Below are positions 44,104 to 53,089 of a stretch of DNA of 64,000 bases, one piece after another. Position numbers and translations under genes: made by a program. The stretch's first letter is position 1, and each line of letters opens with the position of its first letter. Below the pieces are notes generated by a model. It worked only from the letters and a program-made list of their open reading frames with translations. It was not told the DNA's origin and made no database searches. Source of the DNA: [Clostridium] polysaccharolyticum (GTDB lineage Bacteria > Bacillota > Clostridia > Lachnospirales > Lachnospiraceae); contig NZ_FOHN01000008.1 of the NCBI RefSeq assembly GCF_900111595.1, forward strand, positions 1 to 64,000, given 5' to 3'.

Positions 44104-45498
44104 ATTAAGGTTATATGGTTTTCTAAATACAGAATCGTTGGTGAACTTGGTCGTGGTGGTACGTCTGTTGTTTTTTTGGCAGAACATGTCTTGCTGGGTG
44201 TCTATCGGGCAATTAAGAGAATTTCGAAAGAACATCAGGCATATTTGCAGCTCATGAGAGAAGTTCATATATTAAAATCTCTAAAGCATCCAAATGTTCC
44301 AATAATATATGATATTGAAGAAGATGAGAAATATTCATACATTATTGAAGAATATCTGCAGGGTGAATCTTTAAAATCATATCGAATGCGTCTTTCGTAT
44401 CTGAGTGAAAGAAGTATCATTGATTTCACATTTCAAATTTGCGATTTCATCAAATATTTACATACATTTTCAGCTGGAATTTTATACTTAGATCTTAAGC
44501 CGGAAAATATTTTAGTGCATCAAGGAAAACTGAAATTTTTAGATTTCGGAGCTGCTGTTTATGAATCAGAGTATGACAAAGTGTCTTATTCTATGGCAAC
44601 GCCAGGATATGCAGCACCAGAATGGCTGAATTGTAAGGCTGATAAAAGAAGTGATATTTATAGCATTGGCTGTCTTATTTATTTTTTGGTAACAGGAACA
44701 CTTTATCAGCCGTCTCGTGTTTCTAGAAGATGGTCTTGGATGCTGGTACGGAATCGTAAAATCTATAAAATCATTGAAAAATGTGTAAAGCCATTGCCTG
44801 AAAGCCGGTTCCAGTCGGTTGGGGAGCTAGAGAACTGTTTAAAGAGGGCAGTGGAGACAGGGGAGTCTAATAAAGAAAGTGCAGTTATGTCATATTGTAT
44901 AGCAATTGCAGGAAGTGAAAGAAGGGTAGGTGTAACACATATTGCGTTATCCTTAGCTAATTATGTGGGGAGAATCAATAAGAATTCTATATACATTGAA
45001 TGGAATGATAGCGGGTTTTTGCAAGAGTTTGTTACATACTGCAAAGGCGTAAAGGAAAAAGGCAAGTACTGGTGCATGAAGCATGTAAAAATGCAGGAAA
45101 AAAAAGCTTGGAATCAAAATACCCAAAAGGAAAGGTTTCGGTTTGCAATAAAAGATTATGGTGTATTAACAGAAAAAAACATGGAAGAATTTCTGCAAGA
45201 GGAACATAGGATTGTAGTTGCGGGTTCAAAGCCTTGGGAGTGGAAATCTGCTTTGTACTGGATAAAAAAACTCTGTGATGAGGATAGTATTCTATATTTA
45301 CTAAACGGAACTAACGATGAATGCGGGAAGATAGAAGAAGAAGCGTTATTCTGCAAGCATAGTATTCATGTGCCTTACCTGAAACAGGTATTTTACGATG
45401 GACATAAGTCTATAGGTAACTATGTATTTGATAGTGTAATACGTTATGTTGTAAGAAATGAAGGGAAGGATGGTGATAGGGTTTCAGATGTAGAATAG
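44104..45498 (+). CDS. Ser/Thr protein kinase fused to a CpaE/MinD-like domain, non-AUG start
   Basis: The kinase domain is complete only if translation begins before TTG 44176. The glycine loop GELGRGGTSVVF is encoded at about 44140-44175, followed by the Lys in RAIKRIS, LDLKPENIL (catalytic Asp), LDFGAAV and ATPGYAAPEW. The frame is open from 44071 but has no ATG, GTG or TTG before 44176. AGGAGG (44091-44096) fits AUU 44104 at 7 bases, or AUA 44101. From about residue 260, AIAGSERRVGVTHIALSLAN resembles a CpaE-type ATPase with its Walker lysine lost. First gene of an operon with CpaE- and CpaB-like genes. Confidence 0.75.
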   Translation: MKVIWFSKYRIVGELGRGGTSVVFLAEHVLLGVYRAIKRISKEHQAYLQLMREVHILKSLKHPNVPIIYDIEEDEKYSYIIEEYLQGESLKSYRMRLSYLSERSIIDFTFQICDFIKYLHTFSAGILYLDLKPENILVHQGKLKFLDFGAAVYESEYDKVSYSMATPGYAAPEWLNCKADKRSDIYSIGCLIYFLVTGTLYQPSRVSRRWSWMLVRNRKIYKIIEKCVKPLPESRFQSVGELENCLKRAVETGESNKESAVMSYCIAIAGSERRVGVTHIALSLANYVGRINKNSIYIEWNDSGFLQEFVTYCKGVKEKGKYWCMKHVKMQEKKAWNQNTQKERFRFAIKDYGVLTEKNMEEFLQEEHRIVVAGSKPWEWKSALYWIKKLCDEDSILYLLNGTNDECGKIEEEALFCKHSIHVPYLKQVFYDGHKSIGNYVFDSVIRYVVRNEGKDGDRVSDVE

Positions 45499-45512
45499 GA
45501 AGGAAATGTAAA

Positions 45513-46100
45513 ATAGGAAGGGCCAGTTGTAATCGGGTTTTTGCAGTGGCAGGTTTGTATCACGGAGCTGGGACTACTATATTTTGTATTAACTTTGCTG
45601 TGTTTTTATCAAAAAATTTTGCGGGGAAAATACGGATTATTGAATTGAATGAAAGTGGAGATTTTAGAAAACTCTTGAAGGGCCTAGAAGAACAGCGAGA
45701 CATAAGAATGGAAAAGGGGAGTTTTGAAGTGGGAGTTATTTCTTTTTCCAGTGTATTTTCTGAAAGAGAGCTTGTGTATACACTGGATGAGGAGTATGAT
45801 TTTGTGATTCTGGATTTAGGCTGTAAATACCTGAAGTACCAGAAAGTTTTTTTAGAAAGTGATCAGAAAATAGTTCTTGGAAGTACATTGCTTTGGAGAA
45901 AGCAGGAATATGAACATTTTCTTAGCAGTGTCAGAAAGATAGAGCATTATGACACATGGGAGTATGTTGATATGGCAGGGGGCAAGAGGAAACCGGGCTT
46001 TGTTGATGGTGGTAGAATTAAACTGAAAAAGTTTGATTGGATTATAGAAACTTTCAACGTAACAGAACGTGCTGCAAAAGTTTACTGGTCTCTTTTATAG
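45513..46100 (+). CDS. CpaE/MinD-like ATPase-fold protein, possible AUA start
   Basis: FAVAGLYHGAGTTIFCINFA is a MinD/CpaE-type P-loop region, with GAGTT in place of GVGKTT. IRIIELNESGDF and YDFVILDLGCK match the next strands (switch and Walker B). A GTG at 45546 would cut the first strand and has no ribosome site. The frame is open upstream without ATG, GTG or TTG. AUA 45513 has GGAAGG 9 bases before it and gives 195 aa. CpaE-like proteins place pilus or secretion machinery. The start is an inference. Confidence 0.55.
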   Translation: MGRASCNRVFAVAGLYHGAGTTIFCINFAVFLSKNFAGKIRIIELNESGDFRKLLKGLEEQRDIRMEKGSFEVGVISFSSVFSERELVYTLDEEYDFVILDLGCKYLKYQKVFLESDQKIVLGSTLLWRKQEYEHFLSSVRKIEHYDTWEYVDMAGGKRKPGFVDGGRIKLKKFDWIIETFNVTERAAKVYWSLL

Positions 46101-46114
46101 AAAAGGAGGTGCTA

Positions 46115-46927
46115 ATGAAAATTATCAAAGGAAGAAGAAAATACTATCTGCTGTTATTAAAAAAGGTGTTTTTCTTTGTTATGTTGATAATGATAGGGGT
46201 TATTAGCGGAATATTTTTTATGAAAATTAAGAATGGCAAATTTGCCAGGGAAAGAAGAATGGAAATCTATGTACTGAAACGAGATGTGGAGGCTGGAGAA
46301 GTATTAGAGAAAAGAGATATTTACTGCACCACTGTAATTAACGAGGGGCGTCAGGTAATAAGTACAAATCTTCTGAACTGTGTCGGGAAGCCAGTTAAAC
46401 AAGCACTTAATAAGGGAACAGTATTAAATGGCCAGATGTTTGAAATGGGAGATGTAGAAAAGGAGATTCGGAAAGTTCCTTACACTTTTATTCATAATTC
46501 AGATATGCTGAAAAAAGGTGATTTGGTAGATGTTCGTATATCTTTTCCTAATGGAGCGGATTTTATCATTCTTAGCAAGAAAAAAGTAATTCGTTTGGAA
46601 GAAAGAGAATCTTCTGAAGAAAGAGTGCTTTGGTTAGGGGTGAATGAAGAAGAAATACTGCGTATGTCTAGTGGAGTAGTTGATGCGTACTTGTTTGAAA
46701 AGGCTTATATATATGCTGTAGTTTACACAAGTGAATTGCAAAGTTCTTCTATTGTAAATTATCCTGTCAATAAGGTGGTGGAGGAATTGATAAAGAAAGA
46801 TCCGAATATCATACAAATTGCCCAGGATAAGAAGACATATGAATTAAGAAAAAGAATATATGAAAATGCGCCAGACTTTAAAGGAGAAAAGGAAATAATG
46901 CAAGGAGGCCTAAAGTATTTTGATTAA
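46115..46927 (+). CDS. SAF-domain membrane protein, CpaB/RcpC-like
   Basis: The 270-aa product has one N-terminal transmembrane helix (about 14-36), then a SAF domain (VLKRDVEAGEVLEKRDI, GKPVKQALNKGTVLNGQMF). A beta-rich region follows (KKGDLVDVRISFPNGADFIILS). This is the layout of CpaB/RcpC proteins of Tad (Flp) pilus systems. ATG 46115 has AAGGAGGTG 5 bases upstream; the frame is open before it, but no better start exists. No CpaF ATPase or TadB/C gene follows. Confidence 0.75.
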   Translation: MKIIKGRRKYYLLLLKKVFFFVMLIMIGVISGIFFMKIKNGKFARERRMEIYVLKRDVEAGEVLEKRDIYCTTVINEGRQVISTNLLNCVGKPVKQALNKGTVLNGQMFEMGDVEKEIRKVPYTFIHNSDMLKKGDLVDVRISFPNGADFIILSKKKVIRLEERESSEERVLWLGVNEEEILRMSSGVVDAYLFEKAYIYAVVYTSELQSSSIVNYPVNKVVEELIKKDPNIIQIAQDKKTYELRKRIYENAPDFKGEKEIMQGGLKYFD

Positions 46928-47049
46928 AGACTAGCAGCAGTTTAATGTGACGAGAGAACGGATATAAAATGTTTCACAACTGTATTATAAGTTCTCAATT
47001 ATGTAAATCGTTCATGCACCTTCTGCCATTAAGCTGGGAGATGACAAGG

Positions 47050-47259
47050 ATGAGAAATAAGAATAAGTGGATTATAATGGATATCGAAGAAGCTAATAGA
47101 AGAGGGCTAGAGATATGCATTGACGGAAAAGAATATACATATTCAGACATTATGAGAAGAAAAAGATATCTGGTAAAAGAAAATGCGGATTATATGTCAG
47201 ACTATATTTACGATGAGCATGGCAAAGTTGTTGGGATATATTATGACAAAGTAAAATAG
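47050..47259 (+). CDS. Small protein of unknown function
   Basis: The 69-aa product is charged (RNKNKWIIMDIEEANRRG, EICIDGKEYTYSDIMRRKRY) and ends with a DEHGKVVGIYYDK strand. No signal peptide or membrane segment. ATG 47050 is preferred to ATG 47041 because GGGAG (47036-47040) is 9 bases upstream. It is the last gene after the kinase/CpaE/CpaB-like set; the family is not recognised. Confidence 0.5.
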   Translation: MRNKNKWIIMDIEEANRRGLEICIDGKEYTYSDIMRRKRYLVKENADYMSDYIYDEHGKVVGIYYDKVK

Positions 47260-47336
47260 GATACCTCTATACCATTTCCGCAACATATACTTACAAAGAG
47301 TTTTGTCTGAATAAGTGTATTTGAAAAATTACTATT

Positions 47337-47370
47337 AAGGGGGGCGTTTAAAGTCCTCCCTTATTATTTT
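47337..47370 (+). terminator. Terminator of the kinase/CpaB-like operon
   Basis: AAGGGGGG pairs with CCTCCCTT (one G-U), followed by a T-rich tail. Confidence 0.65.
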
Positions 47371-47381
47371 CTAGCTTTTTC

Positions 47382-47411
47382 TTGTACAAAATTCTTAGAT
47401 AGTGATATAAT
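47382..47411 (+). promoter_or_regulatory. Promoter upstream of 47459
   Basis: TTGTAC (47382-47387), 18-base spacer, TATAAT (47406-47411). Confidence 0.6.
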
Positions 47412-47458
47412 AGGGACGAATGAGGCCAAAAAGAGAATGACTACAGTATAGGAGAGTT

Positions 47459-48091
47459 ATGAAAAGAACTATTAAATCAGACAGAACGATATCTTGCCAG
47501 AAGTATTTTCTGGAACTGGCTGGAACGTCAATTTTACTGATAGTGGCAGTTGTGCTCCTTTGTTCCGGAATGGTTTTGAATCCTTTTCGGGTAGCGGAAG
47601 TAAAAAGAGAGGAAGATATAAAGAAGGCATATCAGAAACACATAAGTTATGTGAAAATGACCAATCAGACGTTAGTTTTTACACGGTACTATAAAATGGA
47701 TAGCAAAGGGAAAGCAGCATATAACTGTTACATGACAACAGGATTTGATACAAGATATTTTGTGTTCATACCAGTTGAAGGAACAGCAGATAAGGATGGC
47801 AAAACGATAGAGAAAATCAGCAATTGTGATTTAGTAGGGCGGCTTTGCAAGGATAAGCGGCTTATGGATACCGTAGCGTCGGACTATAAGGTTACAACGG
47901 AACACTTTATAGAAGAATGCAGCGTATCGCAAATTATAATTGATGAGGCAGGGGCTAAGAGAAAAGAAGTGCTAATTATATGGATTGCACTATTTGGACT
48001 GTTATCCTCATATATCTTATATGTTTTAGTAGTTTTATTCGTGAATAGAGGTATGGGAGGAAAACAGAATGAAAAGAGTAAGGAGCAATAA
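47459..48091 (+). CDS. Membrane protein with two terminal helices, function unknown
   Basis: The 210-aa product has one hydrophobic helix near the N-terminus (about 19-40) and one near the C-terminus (about 170-195). They flank an extracytoplasmic domain of about 130 residues containing QTLVFTRYYKMDSKGKAAY and FVFIPVEGTADKDGKTIE. It overlaps the GH18 gene by 23 bases, so the two are co-transcribed. The family is not recognised with certainty. Confidence 0.6.
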   Translation: MKRTIKSDRTISCQKYFLELAGTSILLIVAVVLLCSGMVLNPFRVAEVKREEDIKKAYQKHISYVKMTNQTLVFTRYYKMDSKGKAAYNCYMTTGFDTRYFVFIPVEGTADKDGKTIEKISNCDLVGRLCKDKRLMDTVASDYKVTTEHFIEECSVSQIIIDEAGAKRKEVLIIWIALFGLLSSYILYVLVVLFVNRGMGGKQNEKSKEQ

Positions 48092-49769
48092 ACTTCTTGT
48101 GCTTGTATTTGCAGTTGTTGCAACTATAGCAGCAGCTGCAGGCGTGATTGTGGTTCAGAAGCTGATACCAAGTAAAAAAGTTATGGACTTGACACAATAC
48201 TATCAAGTTGATTCAGATAAAATAAAAGTGATATTAGAAAACAGGATTTCAGAAGAACCGGGACTGTATCTTGAAGGAGTTGCCTATATTGACTATGATA
48301 CGGCAGCAGAGTACCTGAATCACAGGTTTTACTGGGATGCCCATGAAAATGTGCTTATTTATACAACGCAGGCAGAAGTGGTAAAAACGGAAATCGGTTC
48401 TTCTGAGTATTACCAGAATAAAAGCAAATCATCGGTTTCTTACCAGATTGTAAAGACAATTGGGAATAAGGTGTATGTTGCAATTGATTATGTGAAGTTA
48501 TTTTCTAATATTGAATATACAATCTATGAGAAACCAAACCGTATTGTGATTCATTATGACTGGGGACAGGATTATCTGGTTTCTGATGTAAAGAAAAATA
48601 CGCAGCTTCGTTATGGTCCAAGTATAAAGAGTGATATACTTGTCCAGCTAAAGGAAAATGAATCATTGACTTATGTGGATGTGGAAGAAGTAAAGGGGTC
48701 AAAATTTAAAAAGGTAATAACCACAGATGGTATTATTGGTTATGTAAAGGCGAAACATGTTGCTTCGGCAAAGTATAAGACGTTAGATAATGGCTATAAG
48801 GAGAAACCGTACTCTCACATTACTAAAGATTATACAGTTTCATTAGGCTGGCACCAAGTGACTAACCAAAGTGCAAATAACAACTTGCTTGCAGTTCTTG
48901 AACAGTCTAAGGGAATTAATACAATATCACCAACTTGGTTTTCCGTTGCAGACAATCAGGGGAATATTACTTCTCTAGCAAGTGAGGCGTATGTAAGCAG
49001 AGCCCATAATGCTGGTGTTGAGGTTTGGGCGCTATGTGACGACTTCAACAAAGAAGCTGATATAAATGAATTATTATCCTATACATCAAGGCGAGAAAAA
49101 CTGGAAAATGAACTGATTGCAAGTGCATTTAAATTTGATCTTGATGGAATCAATATTGACTTTGAAAATATTACTGCCAAATCGGCAAAGCATTATATTC
49201 AGTTTTTAAGAGAATTATCTATCAAATGCAGGAACAATGGTATTGTTTTATCAGTAGATAATTATGTACCTGCATCATACAACAGATTTTATGATCTGGA
49301 AGAGCAAGGAAAAGTTGTGGATTATGTTGCGATTATGGCATATGATGAACATCATTCAAATTCAGAAGAAAGTGGTTCGGTTTCCTCTATTGGATTTTTC
49401 CAAAAAGCTATTGAGGATACCTTGAAAGAAGTGGGGAAGGAAAGAGTCATTGCTGGAATTCCTTTCTACACTAGATTATGGACAGAGAAGGCTGATGGCA
49501 GTTTAACCAGTGCAGCCTATGGAATGGGTGCAATCCGCACATTGCTAGAAGAAAATGGGGCAAAAGTGAACTGGGATGAAGAAACAGGACAGAATTATGC
49601 CGAATATAAAACGGCAGATGGAGTCAATAAAGTCTGGCTTGAAGATGAAAAATCCATTGAGCGAAGAATGAAAACAGCTTCCGAAGCGGGAGTGGCAGGA
49701 ATGGCTTATTGGAAGCTGGGTATGGAAAAGGCTAATGTCTGGAATACAATTCAGAAGTTTATCAATTAG
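48069..49769 (+). CDS. Exported GH18-domain protein with SH3 domain
   Basis: The 566-aa product has an N-terminal signal anchor (about 7-27), an uncharacterised beta domain (about 40-165), and a bacterial SH3 domain (about 170-235; NTQLRYGPSIKSDILVQL, GIIGYVKAKHV). A GH18 barrel completes it (about 245-566). The catalytic DxxDxDxE appears as FDLDGINIDFENI, with the acid Glu last. Related YaaH/SleL proteins act on spore cortex or cell wall, so it is likely a wall N-acetylglucosaminidase rather than a chitinase. The next gene is a wall amidase. Confidence 0.85.
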   Translation: MKRVRSNKLLVLVFAVVATIAAAAGVIVVQKLIPSKKVMDLTQYYQVDSDKIKVILENRISEEPGLYLEGVAYIDYDTAAEYLNHRFYWDAHENVLIYTTQAEVVKTEIGSSEYYQNKSKSSVSYQIVKTIGNKVYVAIDYVKLFSNIEYTIYEKPNRIVIHYDWGQDYLVSDVKKNTQLRYGPSIKSDILVQLKENESLTYVDVEEVKGSKFKKVITTDGIIGYVKAKHVASAKYKTLDNGYKEKPYSHITKDYTVSLGWHQVTNQSANNNLLAVLEQSKGINTISPTWFSVADNQGNITSLASEAYVSRAHNAGVEVWALCDDFNKEADINELLSYTSRREKLENELIASAFKFDLDGINIDFENITAKSAKHYIQFLRELSIKCRNNGIVLSVDNYVPASYNRFYDLEEQGKVVDYVAIMAYDEHHSNSEESGSVSSIGFFQKAIEDTLKEVGKERVIAGIPFYTRLWTEKADGSLTSAAYGMGAIRTLLEENGAKVNWDEETGQNYAEYKTADGVNKVWLEDEKSIERRMKTASEAGVAGMAYWKLGMEKANVWNTIQKFIN

Positions 49770-49834
49770 AAAGTTAGAATAAGCTGGAAATTTTTTCATA
49801 AAATAATAGAAAAGATATTTTCAGGTTGTAAATC

Positions 49835-50545
49835 ATGAAAAAGTTTTGTGGTATTGTTGTAATCATACTGCTAGTGGCTGCACTAGGAATAGGTTTGAAG
49901 CAGAGTATTGCTACTTTTGGGACTACAAGCATTGAAACAAGTGATGTGAAGCAAAAGAGTGAAAAACAGAGGATTGTTATTGATCCTGGGCATGGCGGCT
50001 TTGATCCTGGGAAAGTGGGGGTAAATAACATTTTAGAAAAGGATATTAATTTAGAGGTATCTCTTTTTCTAAAAGATGAACTTGAAGCGGCAGGATATGA
50101 TGTAGTTATGACACGAACGGAAGACTGTGGCTTGTATTCAAGCACAGATAGTAACAAAAAGCGTACCGATATGCAGAAGCGTGTAGAGATTATTAATAAC
50201 AGCAATGCGGTTATTGCGGTGAGCATTCATCAGAACAGTTTTGAACAAGAGAGTTCTAAGGGGGCTCAGGTTTTTTATCATCAGCAGTCTGAGAAGGGAA
50301 AGATTTTGGGGGAAATGCTGCAAGAGACCATAAAGGCAGAGATTGCAGATGGAAACCACAGAGTTGCGAAATCCAATGACTCTTATTATCTGTTTCGGAA
50401 AACCCAGTGTCCAACTGTTATAGTCGAGTGTGGTTTTCTGACAAATCAAGGAGAGTCAAAGCTTTTGACAGAAGAAGATTACCAAAAGAAGATGGCAGCA
50501 GCAATTTGTGACGGTATAAAGAAGTACTTTGAACAGAACGTATAA
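49835..50545 (+). CDS. cwlD: N-acetylmuramoyl-L-alanine amidase (CwlD-like)
   Basis: The 236-aa Amidase_3 protein has an N-terminal signal anchor (about 4-24). Its zinc and catalytic motifs are IVIDPGHGGFDPG (His), NLEVSLFL (Glu region), VSIHQNSFE (His) and VIVECGFLTN (catalytic Glu). In spore formers CwlD makes muramic lactam in the spore cortex. The neighbouring GH18 gene agrees with a cortex or wall role. The ribosome site is weak (AGGTTG). Confidence 0.85.
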   Translation: MKKFCGIVVIILLVAALGIGLKQSIATFGTTSIETSDVKQKSEKQRIVIDPGHGGFDPGKVGVNNILEKDINLEVSLFLKDELEAAGYDVVMTRTEDCGLYSSTDSNKKRTDMQKRVEIINNSNAVIAVSIHQNSFEQESSKGAQVFYHQQSEKGKILGEMLQETIKAEIADGNHRVAKSNDSYYLFRKTQCPTVIVECGFLTNQGESKLLTEEDYQKKMAAAICDGIKKYFEQNV

Positions 50546-50559
50546 AAGAGGTCTTATAA

Positions 50560-51648
50560 ATGAAAACAAAGGTGAAACAAGTCAATAGGGATAACTTTAG
50601 TCGAAGTGAGTTTGAAGAAGCATCAGAAATTTTGAGAAGTGGCGGATTAGTTGCATTTCCAACAGAGACAGTATATGGATTAGGTGGAGATGGCCTGCTT
50701 TCTAGTGCAGCAGAAAAAATATATGCAGCAAAGGGCAGGCCATCAGATAATCCATTGATTATTCATATTTCCAGCATGGATGATTTAACACAATTGACCG
50801 ATGAGGTTTCCGAGAAGGCTAATAGATTAGCGGATGCTTTTTGGCCAGGGCCATTGACTATGATTTTTCAGAAAAATGATAAAGTGCCTTATGGAACAAC
50901 TGGAGGGCTGGATACAGTGGCAGTCAGAATGCCTAATCATCCTATTGCGTTAGAGCTGATTCGTACATCCGGTGTACTGATTGCTGCGCCAAGTGCGAAT
51001 ACATCTGGAAGACCTAGTCCTACAAAAGCCGAGCATGTAGTGGAAGATCTGGATGGAAAGATTGATATGATTATTGATGGTGGAGAAGTTGGAATTGGAA
51101 TTGAATCAACTATTGTAGATTTGACAAGCGAAATTCCAACAATTTTAAGACCTGGATACATTACTAAGGAAATGCTGGAAGAAGTAATTGGAGAAGTGGC
51201 AATAGATCAGGCCATTTTGACAAAAGGAGTCAAGGATGGCTTAAAGCCAAAAGCACCAGGTATGAAATATAAGCACTATGCGCCTAAAGGAGATTTAACA
51301 TTATACAAGGGCTTGCAAAGTGAAGTTGTAGATGAAATTAATAAAGATGCAGCTAAAAAGAGGGCTCAGAATTATAAAGTGGGTGTAATCGCTACTGAAG
51401 AAACCAAGGAAATGTATGATGCAGATTATGTAATGTGTATTGGTTCACGAAATGATGAAGAGTCCATTGCAAGACATTTATATGGAATATTAAGAGAGTT
51501 TGATCATCTTGAAGTAAAATATATATATGGAGAGTGTTTTTCAAAAAATAATCTGGGACAGGCAATCATGAATAGGCTCTTAAAAGCGGCAGGTTATCAT
51601 GTGGTGGATGTCTCAGGTAGGGAAAGGTGTGATAAAGATGAAATATAG
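50560..51648 (+). CDS. tsaC: Threonylcarbamoyl-AMP synthase, Sua5 type
   Basis: Makes threonylcarbamoyl-AMP for the t6A37 modification of ANN-decoding tRNAs. The 362-aa product has the YrdC domain (GGLVAFPTETVYGLGGDG, KGRPSDNPLI, AVRMPNHPIALEL, APSANTSGRPSPT). The C-terminal Sua5 domain (about 235-355) starts after the linker APGMKYKHYAPKG. The long Sua5-type form is usual in Firmicutes. It overlaps the phosphatase gene by 11 bases. Confidence 0.95.
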   Translation: MKTKVKQVNRDNFSRSEFEEASEILRSGGLVAFPTETVYGLGGDGLLSSAAEKIYAAKGRPSDNPLIIHISSMDDLTQLTDEVSEKANRLADAFWPGPLTMIFQKNDKVPYGTTGGLDTVAVRMPNHPIALELIRTSGVLIAAPSANTSGRPSPTKAEHVVEDLDGKIDMIIDGGEVGIGIESTIVDLTSEIPTILRPGYITKEMLEEVIGEVAIDQAILTKGVKDGLKPKAPGMKYKHYAPKGDLTLYKGLQSEVVDEINKDAAKKRAQNYKVGVIATEETKEMYDADYVMCIGSRNDEESIARHLYGILREFDHLEVKYIYGECFSKNNLGQAIMNRLLKAAGYHVVDVSGRERCDKDEI

Positions 51649-52093
51649 TAAGGTTGTCTTTGTCTGTACAGGAAACACAAGCAGGAGTCCTATGGCGGAA
51701 GCGATTTATCGTGGCATGTCAGAAGATGGAACTATAGAGGCTTGTTCTCGTGGACTTGTTGTATTATTTCCGGAACCATCGAACCAGAAGGCGGATATGG
51801 TGGTTGAAAATCATAATCTGTCTTTGGATAATCATGTGTCTGCACCACTGACCAAGGAAGATATAGAAGGAAATGTACTTGTTTTATGTATGACATTTTC
51901 TCAAAAAATAAAGGTTGCAGAGGAGTTTGGAATTACAGAAAATTTATTTACCATAAAGGAATATGTGGGGGAAGAGGGAGATGTAATAGACCCTTACGGG
52001 GGGACTGTTTTAGAATATGAAGAATGCTTTTCTGAATTATCAAGACTAATTAAGAAATCATTAATAAAACTTAACGAGGAGGCTAAAGAATGA
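51638..52093 (+). CDS. Low-molecular-weight protein tyrosine phosphatase
   Basis: The 151-aa product has the P-loop CTGNTSRS (Cys10 and Arg16 of CX5R) at the start and the catalytic Asp in VIDPYGG near the end. The fold is shared by protein-tyrosine and protein-arginine phosphatases. Its place between sua5 and rpiB matches the Bacillus ywlC-ywlE-ywlF neighbourhood, so arginine phosphatase (YwlE) activity is the more likely one. AAAGGTG is 8 bases before ATG 51638; an upstream in-frame ATG lies inside tsaC without a ribosome site. Confidence 0.88.
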   Translation: MKYSKVVFVCTGNTSRSPMAEAIYRGMSEDGTIEACSRGLVVLFPEPSNQKADMVVENHNLSLDNHVSAPLTKEDIEGNVLVLCMTFSQKIKVAEEFGITENLFTIKEYVGEEGDVIDPYGGTVLEYEECFSELSRLIKKSLIKLNEEAKE

Positions 52094-52518
52094 TTGGAAT
52101 AGGATGCGATCATGGCGGCTATGCTTTAAAGCAGGAAATTATTAAGTATTTAGAAGAAAAGAAAGTGCCATATAAGGACTTTGGCTGTGACAGTGAGCAG
52201 TCGGTAGATTATCCAGTGTATGCTAAAAAGGTTGCTAATGCAGTTTTAGATGGTACTTGCGAAAAGGGAATCTTAATCTGTGGGACAGGAATAGGTATCT
52301 CCATTACAGCAAACAAAATAAAAGGCATTCGCTGTGCACTTTGTCATGACTGCTTTAGTGCGCAAGCAACAAGAGAACATAATGATGCAAATATTTTAGC
52401 TATGGGTGGAAGGATAGTAGGACCTGGTTTAGCAGTTAAAATAGTGGATACATTTTTAAATACTGCATTTTCCAATGATGAGAGGCATATAAGAAGAATT
52501 AATATGATAGAAGAGTAA
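52090..52518 (+). CDS. rpiB: Ribose-5-phosphate isomerase B
   Basis: The 142-aa pentose phosphate enzyme carries GCDHGGYALK, the KGILICGTGIGISITANKI phosphate loop with the catalytic Cys, and AREHNDANILAMGGR. Translation is coupled to the phosphatase gene (ATGA overlap). Confidence 0.95.
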   Translation: MIGIGCDHGGYALKQEIIKYLEEKKVPYKDFGCDSEQSVDYPVYAKKVANAVLDGTCEKGILICGTGIGISITANKIKGIRCALCHDCFSAQATREHNDANILAMGGRIVGPGLAVKIVDTFLNTAFSNDERHIRRINMIEE

Positions 52519-52532
52519 AATATGAACAATGT

Positions 52533-52578
52533 AAAAGACCGTTATGCTTGCAATAAATGTAGTATTAATGGTCTTTTT
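52533..52578 (+). terminator. Terminator after rpiB
   Basis: AAAAGACC pairs with GGTCTTTT with additional pairing inside, followed by T. Confidence 0.75.
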
Positions 52579-52697
52579 AATCTGTGGATAAAATTGGATT
52601 ATACAATATAGTATAACAGGTATACATATTGTTGCATATCAATCCGCTAATAGAATGTTATATCGTAAATTTTTAAATAGGTGGTTAGATTTATAAC

Positions 52698-52726
52698 TAG
52701 ACAAAGTCTATTAAAATGTATATAAT
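52698..52726 (+). promoter_or_regulatory. Promoter of the ATP synthase operon
   Basis: TAGACA (52698-52703), 17-base spacer, TATAAT (52721-52726). The -35 region lies in a short palindrome (TAGACAAAGTCTA). Confidence 0.75.
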
Positions 52727-52764
52727 GTCATTATCTAAAAATTATCAAAGGGTTTGTTCATAAA

Positions 52765-53085
52765 ATGAAGAAGGAAAATCGTTCTGTTTTTAAGGCGTGG
52801 GTGATGGTAACGCAAGTTGGCATTACATTTTTGACGCCTATAGGTTTATGTGTAATCGCAGGGTATTATTTAGATAAGCATTTTAAAACCAGTTGCTGGT
52901 TTATCATTCTTTTTTTCTTAGGGGTTCTAGCAGCCTTTCGAAATGTCTATGTTATGACAAAAAGTTTTTATGAGAAAGACTTGAAAAGGGAAAATGAAGA
53001 GCTTGAATATTGGAAGCACTTTACTACAGAAGATAAATCTTCGTGGAAAAATAGTAAGAGTGAAAATGGTACTGATAAGGAGTAA
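52765..53085 (+). CDS. atpZ: AtpZ-family protein of the ATP synthase operon
   Basis: The 106-aa product has two membrane helices (about 12-34 and 43-65) and a charged C-terminal tail. The GYYLDKHFKTSCWFIILFF segment is typical of AtpZ (ATPase gene 1), which may assist c-ring assembly or Mg2+ uptake with AtpI. First gene of the atp operon. Confidence 0.8.
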   Translation: MKKENRSVFKAWVMVTQVGITFLTPIGLCVIAGYYLDKHFKTSCWFIILFFLGVLAAFRNVYVMTKSFYEKDLKRENEELEYWKHFTTEDKSSWKNSKSENGTDKE

Positions 53086-53089
53086 TATA

